A stretch of 64,000 nucleotides of DNA from Piper betle (lineage: Eukaryota; Streptophyta; Magnoliopsida; Piperales; Piperaceae). Below the pieces are notes generated by a model, which was given only the letters and a program-made list of their open reading frames with translations, made no database searches and had not been told where the DNA came from. Within the stretch, counting starts at the first letter, position 1, and each line of letters opens with the position of its first letter. The position numbers and the translations under genes were made by a program. The stretch covers positions 32,506 to 96,505 of the forward strand of contig JAURVB010014947.1 of assembly GCA_033002965.1 (NCBI GenBank), written 5' to 3'. Positions 13,277 to 26,200 of the stretch are shown one piece after another.

Positions 13277-13387
13277 CCCCCACCCCCTCAACCCTCCTCA
13301 CTTCCACTGCAATACTAAGATTAGCTACTTCCTATCTTCAATCAGCTAAGGCAGTAATAATATATATTAGTACACTCATTATAGGAA

Positions 13388-14328
13388 ATGGCTTCCGGTA
13401 CTACTAATGATTATGCAACGCGCGTTCTAATTCTTGCTTGCTTTGTTTCTATGTTCTCAATTAATCCTACTCTCGCCAACACTAGAAAACTCACTGCTCT
13501 TGTCCGAGAGCAGCCGCTGGTCCTCAAATACCACAACGGCCTCCTACTGAAAGGCAACGTTGCCGTCAACCTCGTCTGGTACGGTCACTTCACCCCAGCC
13601 CAGCGGGCCATCGTCGTCGACTTCGTCCAGTCCCTCTCCCCAGCGGTGCTGCCTCGGTCCCGCCCTCAGTCGCCTCGTGGTGGAAGGTCACCGAGCGCTA
13701 CAAGGGCGGCCCGACCAACCTCCACCTCGGCAAGCAGCTCTTCGACGAGGCCTGCTCTCTCGGCAAGTCGCTCAAGTCCGCCGACCTTCCTAAGCTGGCC
13801 GCCGGCGCCGGCGCCGGCATCACCGCCATCCTCACCGCCAAGGACGTAGCCGTCGAGGGCTTCTGCATGAGCCGCTGCGGCACCCACGGATCCGCCCCTG
13901 TCGCCGGCGGCAGGGGCGCGGGGCGGTTCGCCTACCTTTGGGTGGGCAACCCAGAGAGCCAGTGCGCGGGGCAGTGCGCATGGCCCTTCCACCAGCCCTT
14001 GTACGGGCCACAGACCCCGCCGCTGGTGGCGCCGAACGCCGACGTCGGCGTGGACGGCATGATCATCACCCTCGCCACCGTGCTGGCCGGGGCGGCGACG
14101 AACCCGTACAACAGCGGCTACTTCCAAGGGCCGGCGACGGCGCCGTTGGAGGCGGTGTCGGCGTGCACGGGGAAGTTCGGGAGCGGGGCGTACCCAGGGT
14201 ACCCCGGGAAGGTGCTGGTGGACGGTGCCAGCGGCGGCAGCTACAACGCCAAGGGGTTGAACGGGCGCAAGTACCTGCTACCCGCCATGTGGGACCCCAA
14301 GACCTTCACCTGCTCAACACTTGTGTGA
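13388..14328 (+). CDS. EXORDIUM-like (phosphate-induced-1) protein, one single-base frameshift
   Basis: Second EXO/EXL gene, single exon, expected to be secreted. A signal peptide covers about residues 1-31 (hydrophobic core VLILACFVSMFS, cleavage likely near TLANT). Family blocks: YHNGLLLKG, VNLVWYGHFTPAQR, then, in another frame, [82 protein letters not shown] and RKYLLPAMWDPKTFTCSTLV at the C-terminus. The switch lies at 13645-13648 and fits one missing G. With one base added the product would have about 313 residues, as in intact family members. Codon use is very GC-rich at third positions, more so than in the first copy. Most likely functional with a sequence error; a recent pseudogene cannot be excluded. 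Confidence 0.9.
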
Positions 14329-17300
14329 TGATGTCTAATTCTTGTTTTGTTTACAGCGGTTTAATTAGTGTTTATAATGAATGGTTATATTAATTAATTA
14401 ATACAGTATATATACATATGTTTGTAAAGCAAAAAATTCTCTTTTTTGTGTTCTAAGCTATATATATGTTAGTGATTAATGATGTAAATATGCGAGGCTA
14501 TGAATGTGATATCTTTCAATAATTGTATTAGTCAGCGGCTTTTGATGATCATTTTAAAATACGGGGATGGTTTGATATTATTTTAGAGGCGCAGCGCAGG
14601 TCACTAACTTCTAGTTTAGCTCGACCAAGTTTTCATTGATTGATCCTATATATTGTGTGTGGCATTTAAAGTGGAGTACGCATATGCATAGATTAATGAA
14701 AGCTCTACGTGACTGAGGAAAGCACGAATGAAGAAGGGATGGATTTCCAACTATTAATTAAAGAAATAAAAAGTATAATCTGTTCATTTAAAGTAATCAA
14801 AAGGTATTTAACTTGCTCATAATAATATATTCGTTGTTAGATTCCATTGCGATTGCGATGAACTTTGCCTACTCTGGAATGATTCTAGGAGTAGCCCAGT
14901 GCCTGCTCTGTGCTTAGAAGTTAGAAAGTGTGTCAATGCCGCTGTAAATGATCTTTAAAACCAATGAGCTTAGGATCCCCTAAGAAATTTAAGAATGTTA
15001 ATTGAGACCATTAATGAACTTCAACTCCAAATCTAATATTTTTTGTGGTTGTGACCTTGTTTATGTTGAATTAATCCTTTGTATAATATGGTTTCGCAAC
15101 TTTCATCAGTAATGCTATATGCACTACCAAATATTTTTCAACTTTTCCCCCTTTGAATTTAATTGACTTATTTATTTAGCCACTTAGATCATACTTACAT
15201 ACTAATTCTTTTTGGGCCAATCAAATTTAAGGTGAGAAAAGATGAAGAAAAAATTGGTGGTGCGGATTTCTCTTCGTACCATGGTTTCTTAGTTGAATTA
15301 TAAATGGTTTGCTTCAACAATACCAAATTTAGTACGTCTCTAAATCTCAAGTCACAGTGAGTTGTAAAATTTTGGTCTTACGTCAAACAAATTCGCCTAA
15401 TTTGTTTAAAATGTATCTATGATGCTCATCCAATCTTAGTTTTTACACTTTGGTAAGAAGGAAGTTTTTAACATCTGTTTAATCCTAGTTTTTTTAGTGT
15501 GGGAAAAACCCCTACTTTGTTAGACGTAGAAAGAAAAAATACATTCCAGGTCATCCAGGCAGCAATTCAAAGGAGCATTTCCCCGCTGATGCATACGGCC
15601 ACGTAATTGCTCAAAAGTTAGTCAATCAATGTGTGTACGAGTATTAAATTATTGGCGTGGACGTATTGTATGTGAAAAGATCATAGATTTTAAAACGTGG
15701 GGCTTCATGAGGTGGACTATGGAGCTCAAAAAAATAAGGTGGATGGAGTCATGTAAGACCATATAACTTCAAACAATATACACAATGTCATATAATGTGC
15801 CCAAAATATTCCATCATCTAGTCATTAGATTCAAAGTGCCACTTTCTATATTGTGATAGTGAATTATTGTCATCGTTTGGATTATGATTAGGCAATGGCA
15901 ACCACTCGTGGCTTTCGTTAGGTAGCGCATACTATCAAAATGAACCTTCACCACCCCTTTGAGACGCCTGACAATAAGAGCGAGATAACGTCAAACGTAA
16001 TCTATTTTGATAATAATTGAACAGGAACCTTGGAGTTTAATTATAATGCTCCAACTCAATTTCTCTCATAAAGTGTTGCATGTCTTCGTCTGTATGCTGT
16101 AAAACACATAATCAACATCACGTTTATAAGTCTCTTGGAGTGTGATGTAGAAATAAGAAGGATTGGAGTGCAGGTTCAGAGTTTTTAAATAACTGTGGTC
16201 TTAACGGGACGTCACTTTTGATTTTGTAGTTGAGGGCCATTGAACATAAAACTAGAGTCCGTGATTGTCCAAATTTATCTAGCTAATCTTAGCGTTAGCA
16301 TGGTTTGGTTAGAAAAGCAGTCGATAGGTATGTTCGATGAATGTTAAGTGAGAGGTTCGTGATGGAACTTATTTTGCTTTGGGTGCATTCAGCCACAATA
16401 TGTAGACTGCCGACAGGAACTAGTACTTGGACGATTGATCACATTAATTAAGATATTGGAGTACTCAATGCCGGACTCTTGGAAGACCCCATAATGATGG
16501 ACGCCTAAAGTGAAGATTATCCATTAATAAATTGTCTTCATCAATATTAGTTCGTAGGAGAACAGCTAGCGTTGTCCCCACACTGTCCGCGTTGCAGTTT
16601 ATTTTGGGGGGAGCAGAACTGACCTTTGAGCCTCCAAAGAAATAAAAAATAAAAAATAAAAAATAAGAAATTTGTGTTTGTCTTGTTGAAATAACTGAGA
16701 AAATTTACGTCCTAAGTTTGGGGCTTATTTGTTTGGAGGCGCATGTTTCCAGCAGGGTGCACAGTGAGACTATTCTGAACAAGTGAGTCCCGGAGGAGTT
16801 CATTTTGTTTGCATAAATACAGTGTAAATAAAAAAATTATATAAAATAAAAATACAATGAAGTGAATTGATAAAAAGTTAAAATTTTTTTCTTATATGTT
16901 TGGATAGTAAAAAAATAAAATAAAAATAAAATATTCCTATATATATATACATGCCTCCTAAAAACTTTTTTAATTTCTTTTATTTTTATAAAAAAATATT
17001 ATTTTGTAAAATTTTTACATAGATTTACTTTGACTAAAATTAAAAAAATATATATCTAAAATTTAAAACATCCTAATACAAAAAAATTAACAACCTCCAA
17101 AATTTATATTTTTTTCATACAATTCCAGTATAACCAAACATACCCCAAGAATTCAATTCCTCTCGTTGTTTGTCGAGTATCGTATATTTGAGACTAAATC
17201 TTGATGTTGGAGGGGATTGATGATACGTAAGCCGCTTCTGAATAATGCTAAATCACTTTGTTATGATGAGTAAAACTTAACTTGGATTCAACATGAACTT

Positions 17301-18009
17301 GAATCAGCTCGATTGTTAACTGACAAACTCAACTTAAATTTAAAGATAAATAAATTAAACTTGATAAAACTCGTCAGTAAACACTCCTCGCTGGATGAGC
17401 ATCTCTAGCCATTCTCATCCCCCGAGCGCTAAGTTAGACTATAGAAGATGCACACCATATATGAAATCCATTTTTATGATACAGGTTTGCAACATATTGT
17501 AGAGCCCGGTCATCATCCTCGGTGCCACTTTAGACGGCTTGCTCCACCCGCAGCTTTTAGCTTCTCCCTGATTTTGAACTTATTTTCAAGCTCCTAAATT
17601 GACAATATCTTGTGTAGCACTTTCCCGGATTTTGCTTTTCTAAAAGTGAGGGGCCAAAAAGCAAAGGAGCGACGGTCAATAGCACCGCCACTGACGAACG
17701 ATAATAACTTTTTTGCTATGGAAACACAGGGCGTTTCATAGTTTTGTTGCCTGGAAGTTGATTACAGAAGTTTGGTTTTGTCTATTTTGGTTGTTATTAC
17801 TTGTTTGTTGTTGAATTTCTTATCCGTTTGGGCTGCTCACATGGACAATTGGCACTTATTTTATTAAGAAAACGGAAAGTTTTACTTTGTTGTCAGGATA
17901 TTGAATTTTGATGTTTGGTTTGCTTCTTGGGTTATTTGGAAGACTGCTATCAACTGCTACTTTTATTGTTTTTGAGGGGTAAATGATTTTGTTGAGGGAA
18001 GGATGGCAA
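14329..18009. other. AT-rich intergenic region
   Basis: No gene found. A short (AAATA)n tract lies at 16636-16671, and AT-rich low-complexity sequence runs through 16800-17110. The last few hundred bases may hold the 5' part of the LTR of the decayed Copia element that follows, but I could match only the portion from about 18010 to its other LTR. Confidence 0.5.
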
Positions 18010-18316
18010 AGGTTAGACGTGTTTGTTGCTATTTATTTTTGTTGGCTATATATTTTTTATTATTCCCTTTGGGAGGGAAATTTTAAATAATAATTATTTG
18101 TAACCAGTCTTCGTCATTAAGAAAAAATAAAAATAAATCTAAAAAAGAGAAAAAAAACATTATAAGTGACAGACCTGGTTTTGAGATTGCTAGGGTGACC
18201 TAATATGTGGTTAGATGACCTACAGTTAGAGGCTAATTTTAGCGCGTAATTTTGACCCATCTAAAAGATTATTTTTATTTAATTTATTAATTAACATGAA
18301 AACCCAATTATTACAT

Positions 18317-18325
18317 TGGTATCAG
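18317..18325 (+). other. Primer-binding site of the decayed Copia element
   Basis: TGGTATCAG, complementary to the 3' end of initiator tRNA-Met, one base after the putative 5' LTR end (ACA at 18313-18315). Typical of Copia elements. Confidence 0.65.
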
Positions 18326-21300
18326 TTTGACCTGAATCTCACCTTATCTTTTTTACTATTCTTTATTTTTATTGTTGAACTGTCAATTAGTAGGAAATCT
18401 TGTGTTAATTATTTTAATACACCTGTTAATCATGATCATGCTTGTCACTTGACCCCAACAGTCGCCGAATACGGCGATTGTCGCCGGAAAAACAACGATC
18501 CGGCGCCGGCAGTGATAAAAATCACCCCTTTTTTCTCCAACGAAACCATAACAGAGAAAAAACATGGAAAAACAGATCTGGATTTTTTTTCCAGATCTGT
18601 GTTCCAAAACTATGAAAATGAAGATCTAAACGCCGAATCTACACTTTTAGTCGTCGGATTCGTCACCGGATTCATTGGATCTCACCGGAGAGTTGGTGTC
18701 AAAGTTGGACCTTTTAAGTTTTCCGGCGGTTGCAGCAACAAACGGCAACGTTGCTCGGCCGACAAGGCTGTTTAGGCGGGCTCCAGACAACGACGGGAGG
18801 CAGCGGCGGTGGCTTAGGCCCTCCAGTGGTCGACGGGAGGCAATGGCTCCCCGTCGGCATATAACAGTGGCTCTCAACGGGACGGCTTTCCGGTGGCGGC
18901 ACATCGCGGCCGCAGAACGGCAGCAACCGCGTGTGAATATTGTTTAGCCGAGAAAAACAATAGAAAACCTTTTGGCAAAGTTAATAAAACTGATTTCCTT
19001 CTCCAACTTATCCTTTGTGGACCAATCAACGCAAGGACAAGGATTGGTGCCTTATATTTCATTATTTTTATTAATGATTATTCACAATACAATTTTATTT
19101 TTTTAATATTTTAATAAAATTAATTAAATATCAATTATTTTAGATGTTTTTATTAATACTAAAAATCAATTAAATATCACATTAAAAACATAAAGAGCAT
19201 ACCGTGGTCATAAATATTTATTTGATCAATTTAAGAAATTGTGTGAAGAGAAAGGTATGGTTCAACAATTAACTATTTTAAATACTCCATAACAAAACCA
19301 TGTTGTTGAACGACGAAATAAAATTCTTTTCAAAATAGTTAAGTTTATGATGACTCAAATAAATCTCCCTATTTCTTTATAGGGAGATGCCCTACTTACG
19401 ACAACTTATATCCTTATCCCTTAAAATATGCCACTTTCGCACCCTATGAATTATGAATAAAATGACAACTTGAACTAGGTCATTTAAGGCCTTGAGGTTT
19501 GACGGCTTATGTCCATAATTCATCCCACAAAGACAAAAAAATTAGATCCTTATAGAAAGAAATGTATTTTTATCTGATAAATCCTGATCATTCTAAATGA
19601 TATATTTTCATTAGTGAAAATACAATGGAAACATTTCTGAAATTGATCCATGTGATTCACTTTTCTTAAATGTGATTTTTCAACAAGAGGAGCACTTCAA
19701 AAAAATTTCCCAGCTTATGAAAATGGATGATTCGGATAGTGATAATCATCAAAATAAATCACTAAGATGTTGCACCTTCAGAAATAGTTTGTGATTTGAG
19801 TGTGAATCTTTCTTCCAACACACTCCCTAATCAAGCTTATGTTGCAATCTACTTGGAAATATTCCTCGTCGACATTTTGATAATGAAAGAGATGTATTAC
19901 TAATGGATAGAGATATTTTTTTATATCCCTTGTTAGATGTCGATGAATCGAAAAATATCAAAGATTACTCTTTTCACCTGCGAATGAAAAATAGAAAATC
20001 ACAATCGAAGATGAAATAAAATCAATGGGTGACAATAAAGTTTGAACTTTAGTTAATCTTCCTCAAGGAAGAAAAATTATTGAGAATAAATGAATTATCA
20101 AGATAAAATGAAAAGCTGATGGAACAGTTCAAAGATATAAAACAAGTCTAGTAGCAAAATGTTACACTCAACAAAAAGGGATATATTACGAAGAAACATT
20201 TTCTCCTATTATAAGGATCACTTCAATTTGATTGATTTTAATAATTGTAGAGATTTAGAATTACATAAAATGGACGTAAAAATAATATTTCTCAATGGAG
20301 AATTAGATGAGGAGATTTATAAGCAACAATCACCTAGTTTTACTTTCTCAGGCTAAGTGCAAAAAGTTTGTAAATTACAAAAATCTATATATGGCCTTAA
20401 ACAATTCTCACAAAAATGATATTTGAAATTTCATCATTTTATCATATCGTATGATTTTACTATTATTGATGAAGACTATTGTGTTTACGTTAAAAGTGTT
20501 GAGAAGAATTTTATAATTCTATCTTTACATGTTGGTGATATTTTATTATCATCCAATAGCAAGGACTTTATCTCTATTACTAAAGATTTGTTATCTTCTC
20601 ATTTTAAAGTGAAGGATATGGGTGAAGCTGAATTTATACTTGGTGTTAAAATTCAGCAAAATCATTCAAAAAAATTGATTGTTTTTTTCTCAAGAGTCAT
20701 ACATTAATAATGTAACACCCCGTTTCGGCTCACTCGTGAACCGACTTGGAAATGTCACCGGCGACCGAACCGTTCGCTAATCTACTGGGTTCGGTTAAGC
20801 CGACCCGGATCTGCCCTCGGCGTCTCAAGATGGAGATGCAAACATGAAATGCATGGATGAGATGTGTGGGTTCTAACGTAGTCCTACATGCATGCTATGA
20901 TGTACAAGCAAAGACAAGACAAAATAATAAATGAAAAGGCAAAAGAAAATATATACTATTTTATAAAAATACGGTAACACATACTAATCTACCATGACAT
21001 TCAACCATTATCTCGTTCATTTTTACCTGAGCCGAGTCTGAACTCCAAACTCACTACTCATTCACATTTATCTATTCATTTCATATCAAGCAATTCACTC
21101 AAGCAAACACATCAAAATTATCGTTTACATAACAATAACACACCATCATTATACGTTACACGCGGCAGGTACATGTGTGCGCGGTTCTGTGCTGCTCCTC
21201 CGCAGTCCCCACAGCTTTCATCCTTCGCATTTCTCACCTACATATATATAGAAAAACCGTCAGTAACGAGTGTTACCGGCCCGGAAAATAACTAATATCA

Positions 21301-22492
21301 AACTGGCATAGGAGAGCAAACTCTCCTGTTGAATGAAAACCATATACTTCCTCAAGAACTCTAATCAGGGCACATACGGGAGCCGTCGCCCTCGAGTCGA
21401 CAGCGTCCCCCTATCTTTCACATTCTCATGCCTCGGCCATTTCTCTATTGCTTCTCGCATCACATCTCGTTCCTTTCCGCCCTCTGCACCTTCCATATTA
21501 CTCCTGGCCTTGAGCACGAAGGCCGAGTACTCTCAGGCAGTCGCCTTCAGTACCCTTTGAAACCACAAGTCTAGACATGCGCTGCAATGCAGTACCCGTG
21601 AACCTCCACACTTCTCCGGGTTTGAGGAACTCAAAGGTGGAGTTGTCAGGATCCCTCGGGAATGAAACGGCCCGCACACCATTCCAGAGCCCACTGTCGA
21701 CACACACGTGCCCGCTCGCGTAGCACGGTAGTCGGATTTCCCTCATTCAGTCTCTCACCAAAACACGAAAACTATACATGTATATAGGTCTGGGTTGGGA
21801 TTTATACAATAGGCCTGAAGGCAACGTGAGCTGGATCTGAAGTTCGAAAACAAACTCGAGGGATCTCATCCTCGAGGGTTATTAATCCGGAAAATCGTTG
21901 GCTAAATGGCCGAGTTAAGTGGGATTCGATAAAACGCCACTTAACTCGTCCTGCACATAATAAATCAAATACACAAGAGAGTAGCGTAAATCAGAGAATG
22001 AGTCCTAAACGGACCTGGTAGAAGCTCTAAACGGGTCCATGCGCCTAGGCGGCGAGCTCCTACACCGTACCTACACAATCAAGCTAAAAACTAACGCCCG
22101 CATGATGAATCACATATCCTATAGCATACACACACAATCAACACAATCACACGTCAATCAACACACATCAACCTATATCAATTCTAGCGAGTCTACTTAA
22201 GTTAGTTTGATTAGATCATGATTATTACTTAATAACTGTTCGGGCGCGGGTTCGTCCGCTGGTGCGGGTTAGAGTGTTCCCGCGTCGGGTTGGAAGGGTT
22301 CGGTGGGACCGAGGCGCCCTTGCCGCGCAAAGAGACAGCGGGATGAGACTAAAGAGTCACAAGTATCCAATAACACTTAGACAATTCTTATGCACTCGGT
22401 GGGATGGCCATTTCCAATCCTAATTATTCATTTCCATAAACATATCATGCTTGAATGCATGAAAAGAGCAACGTCCTCTCCAATCAGCAGCA

Positions 22493-22770
22493 GCAATGGT
22501 GGCGTCTCCTTCAATGGCGTCCTTAGTTGCAGCAGGGTGTATTTCAGCAACTTCTTCTTCAAGTCTCCTTCTTCAATTCAGCAAACATGGGTGTCCTCCT
22601 CCTAGCAGCAACATCAACCTTCAATGGCGACCTTAATTGCAGCAGGGTGGATTTCAGCAACTCCTTCTTCAATCCAGCAAACATGGGTGTCCTCCTCCTA
22701 GCAGCAACATCAACCTTCAATGGCGACCTTAATTGCAGCAGGGTGGATTTCAGCAACTCTTTTAATCAGC
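22493..22770. repeat. 96 bp tandem repeat, about 2.5-3 copies
   Basis: Successive copies of a unit containing ACATGGGTGTCC and GCAGCAGGGTGGATTTC are offset by 96 bases (for example 22585 and 22681). The first copy is the most diverged. Lies inside the 3.95 kb solo LTR. Confidence 0.85.
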
Positions 22771-22989
22771 AAGACAACGTCATGACATTTCCTTCCCCTT
22801 GCTTCTTCTCCAATGGCAGCAGCAAGCAAGGATGTAGGAGTAGGGCGTCCTCCTCCTAACAGCAGCAGCCTGGGCGTGGAACACCGTCTTCCAGCCCCCC
22901 TCCTTCTTTCAACCTGCCATGGCGACCTTCAATGGCGTCCTTCTTTATAGTAAGTGAACAGCAACTTCGTCTTCCTCAATGCAATAACT

Positions 22990-23200
22990 TTGTCTTCTTC
23001 AATGGCAGCAATGACTTCGTCTTCCTCCACTTCGTCTTCTTCGATGGCAGCAATGACTTCGTCTTCCTCGATGGCAGCAATGACTTCGTCTTCCTCCACT
23101 TCGTCTTCTTCAATGGCAGCAATGACTTCGTCTTCCTCCACTTCGTCTTCTTCAATGGCAGCAATGACTTCGTCTTCCTCCACTTCGTCTTCTTCAATCT
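22990..23200. repeat. 42 bp tandem repeat with one short unit, about 5 copies
   Basis: Units built of AATGGCAGCAATGACTTCG followed by TCTTCCTCCACTTCGTCTTC repeat about five times; one copy lacks an internal 15 bases. The array gives long serine-rich frames on one strand and glutamate- or lysine-rich frames on the other without any sign of selection. Lies inside the solo LTR. Confidence 0.9.
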
Positions 23201-26200
23201 CGTGGACCCCTTTCCCTCCTTCCGAATAAATCTCACGTATCTCATTTCTATTAAATTAGGCATAACCACGGGTTCAACCACGACTGGCTGGGTTAACCGT
23301 CATGATTGAGCCGAGGGGTGCGGTGAAAAATTTGGACGAACAATAACCCTAATTAGTTTCATAACTTCTATTTTTAACACCACACAATTCCACAAATTTC
23401 ATATTTTATTCTAAATCAAATCCACATTTATATAAGTAATTACAATGCACAATTCATCAATCATAGCATGCAAATTCTAATAATCAATACTTTTAATTAA
23501 TTAAGTTAAAATAAATTATACCTCGCGTCGTCGAAAATCGGCGACGGCTAGGGTTTCCGTTTCGCGGCTCGAAACTCGAATTCGGCACCTAGCGGCGTCC
23601 GAAGTCCGATCAGATTGGACTGGGTGCGTTCGGCGGATGACCCGGCGAATTTCCCACGAATCCAATTTTCCGGCGGTTCCGGCGGTTTTCCGGCGAGTGT
23701 CAGCGGTTTTCCGGCGGATTCCGACGATTTTCCGGCAAGGATTCGGGACTGGGCAATCATGGGGTCTATCGGCACCAGCTCGACGAGCTTGGTCCGATGG
23801 AGGTGTCAAACAGAACAACCGAGGTGGCGATGGCCGTCGGTGGCGGCATTGAAAACGGGCGTCGGCGGTGGTGTGCTCCGATCGGGGCTCCGGCCGGCCT
23901 CGACGGCGGTCGGAAGGATGGGGGAAATGTCGGCAACGGCGAGGGGGTGCTCGTCAGGGTCACACCGGCGGCAGAATCCGGCCCGAAGTGGCGGCGGCCG
24001 AGGTGGTTTCGTGGGTCGATTTTCGGCTTCGTGGCGGCGAGACGGTGGCTGGGGTGGGTCGTGGCTGCACGGCGACGGCACGACGGGGCGGGGCGGCGAC
24101 GATCGGCGGCAGCACGGCGTCGGCGGCGGCGGCGGCAGCGCACCACAGTGGCGGCGAGGGTTTGGGTGGAAGAAGGTTCGGGAGGGAGAAAAAGTGTTGT
24201 AGTGGCAGTTTTGTAAATTAAACTTGACTCGACTCCGACTCGAGTCAATAATAATAACTATCTCCTAATAAATCCTAAAAAAAAATCCAAAAAAAATTGG
24301 GAAAAATCCCATAAAATCAAACAACACAGCAACAGCCAAATGATATGCTCTATAACTAATAACCCACCCAAACTCGCCTATATCGCGTCCTAATTCGTCA
24401 TTCGTCCTAAAACTATTTCTACGATCAAACATATAAAAAGAAAAAAATACTGCATACTTTCATATATTCTGATAACTCATTTCTCACCATCTTCTCGACG
24501 TTATCATCATATATTCCGGTACACCTGACTCTCATCGCTCATAACTCACGGCTGGTCTCGACTCAGCACGCGATTCATGAAACCGACTCGACTCGAACCA
24601 ACGATCGAACCGACTGGTTCGGTAACGTAAAACCCTGACTCGAATCACGGGTTTTACAAATAAACTCTTAGAGGAGTTTAATTTGCTTAATTATAAGCTA
24701 ATGGACACTCTAGTTGCTAAAGGTGAATCCTTAAACCTTTCAATGTGCCCAAAAATAAAAGAACAATAATAGATGTCTAAAATATCATATGTGAATGTTG
24801 CTGATAGTCTAATGAATGCAACGATATGCACATGACCTAACATTGTGTATGTCGTTGGATTAGTAAGTAGATTTTAATGATAATTCGGGTCTGAATCACT
24901 GGAAAACTATCAAAAGGATTGTGGTACTTGAAGAAAACTACACGTCATTCCCTTTGTTATCAAAGTAATGATTGCAAGCTATTCGACTTTGTGAACGTTG
25001 ATTGGGCTGAAGACCTTGATGGAAGAAAATCAACATTGAGATATGTATTCTTGCTAAATGGAGAGTAATCTCGTGGGCAAACAAAAAACAAACATGTGTT
25101 GTACTATCTACCATGGAAGCAAAGTTTGAGATGTTGTTTAGTTGAGAAGATTCTTGCAATATTTAGGGATTGTCACTACAAGTAATAAAGCTGTGACAAT
25201 ATATTATCACAATCAAGCAACAATTGTTTACACAAAAGATCTCAAATATCATGATAAAATCAAACATATTGATGTCGGGTATAATCATGTCAATGACATA
25301 ATATCACAAAAAAGTTTGTCTTAAAATATATTAATACACATCAGATGGTCCCACTTACAAAATTAATAGACCTGGATGTGTACAACTCTCATATTTAGAC
25401 CAATGGATTACGTTTGATATGATATGATTGTATATTATTTGACTTATTAATGCTTTTTTTAATCTTTTTTCAATATTGTCTATGCGCACATTAATGTTAT
25501 TACCATGCAAAGTATGCCGACAGGAAAATGAGTCACTCATGATTGTTCGCCTCTTATATTTATATCATAAGGAGATGAAACATATATAATTTTATATGAA
25601 AATTATAACTGTTGCCTTGAGAGTTAAGATGAGATTGCTTTCTATAAATGATCGAAGGAAATGTGTTCCTTTAATCAGATTAAATAAAGTGGAGTGAGCA
25701 TTGGTGCATGTGACCTGCTTTGGTTGCTCATATATTAGTATTTCAAGTTAATCGTTAAGTGAACGATGTAATTATAATCTACATGGTAATTATAATCTAT
25801 ACGGTGATTTTTTACACATGTGACCTAAACGTAGGTCTTCCACTATAGTATATGATTCGTACTATATGTACGATTATAGCCATAATAGGTAACAAAAAAA
25901 TTATCAATGTTTTTGTGTTGTGTAAGTTATATTAAGTTACTTCAAATTTTTGTCCATAATATTTCAACTAATTGTATTTTGAATGCATAAAAATATTTGC
26001 TACTTTACCATGTTACCTAATACTAATAAATATTCGGTCAAAAGGGACATACTTGAAGAGTAAGTTTTTATTATAAGATAATAATTTAGTGAGAAAGAAA
26101 GACTATTAAAACTATGTCCAAAGTATACTCGTTATGAATTATATAAGAACATAACATAGACATAAGTTGTGGAGTATAAATACAATAAGGGATAAAACAA

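Larger units (their letters stand above)
20711..24658 (+). mobile_element. 3.95 kb solo LTR nested in the Copia RT region
   Basis: Starts TGTAACACCC and ends GGGTTTTACA, inverted termini with TG...CA ends. Both sides carry the perfect 5 bp duplication AATAA (20706-20710 and 24659-24663). Removing the insert with one AATAA joins the interrupted Copia RT remnant in frame. Inside are tandem arrays and a GC-rich stretch but no gag, protease, integrase or RT, and no second internal LTR copy, so it is a solo LTR of a long-LTR family (the TGTAACACCC start is common in Ty3-type elements) or a non-coding derivative. Two diverged fragments of the same family lie at 44384-45520. The long frames at 23.6-24.2 kb are composition artefacts. 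Confidence 0.85.

Noticed and set aside
18296..18947. Frames just after the Copia primer site
   Set aside because: In the gag position but with no recognisable gag sequence and interrupted in every frame; not called as a gene.
22929..23281. Low-complexity acidic or basic frames on the minus strand
   Set aside because: Created by the 42 bp tandem repeat; no selection signature.
23615..24248. Long overlapping frames on both strands in the solo LTR
   Set aside because: They are arginine-, glycine- and proline-rich in every frame, follow GC composition, and match no family; treated as artefacts of the LTR.
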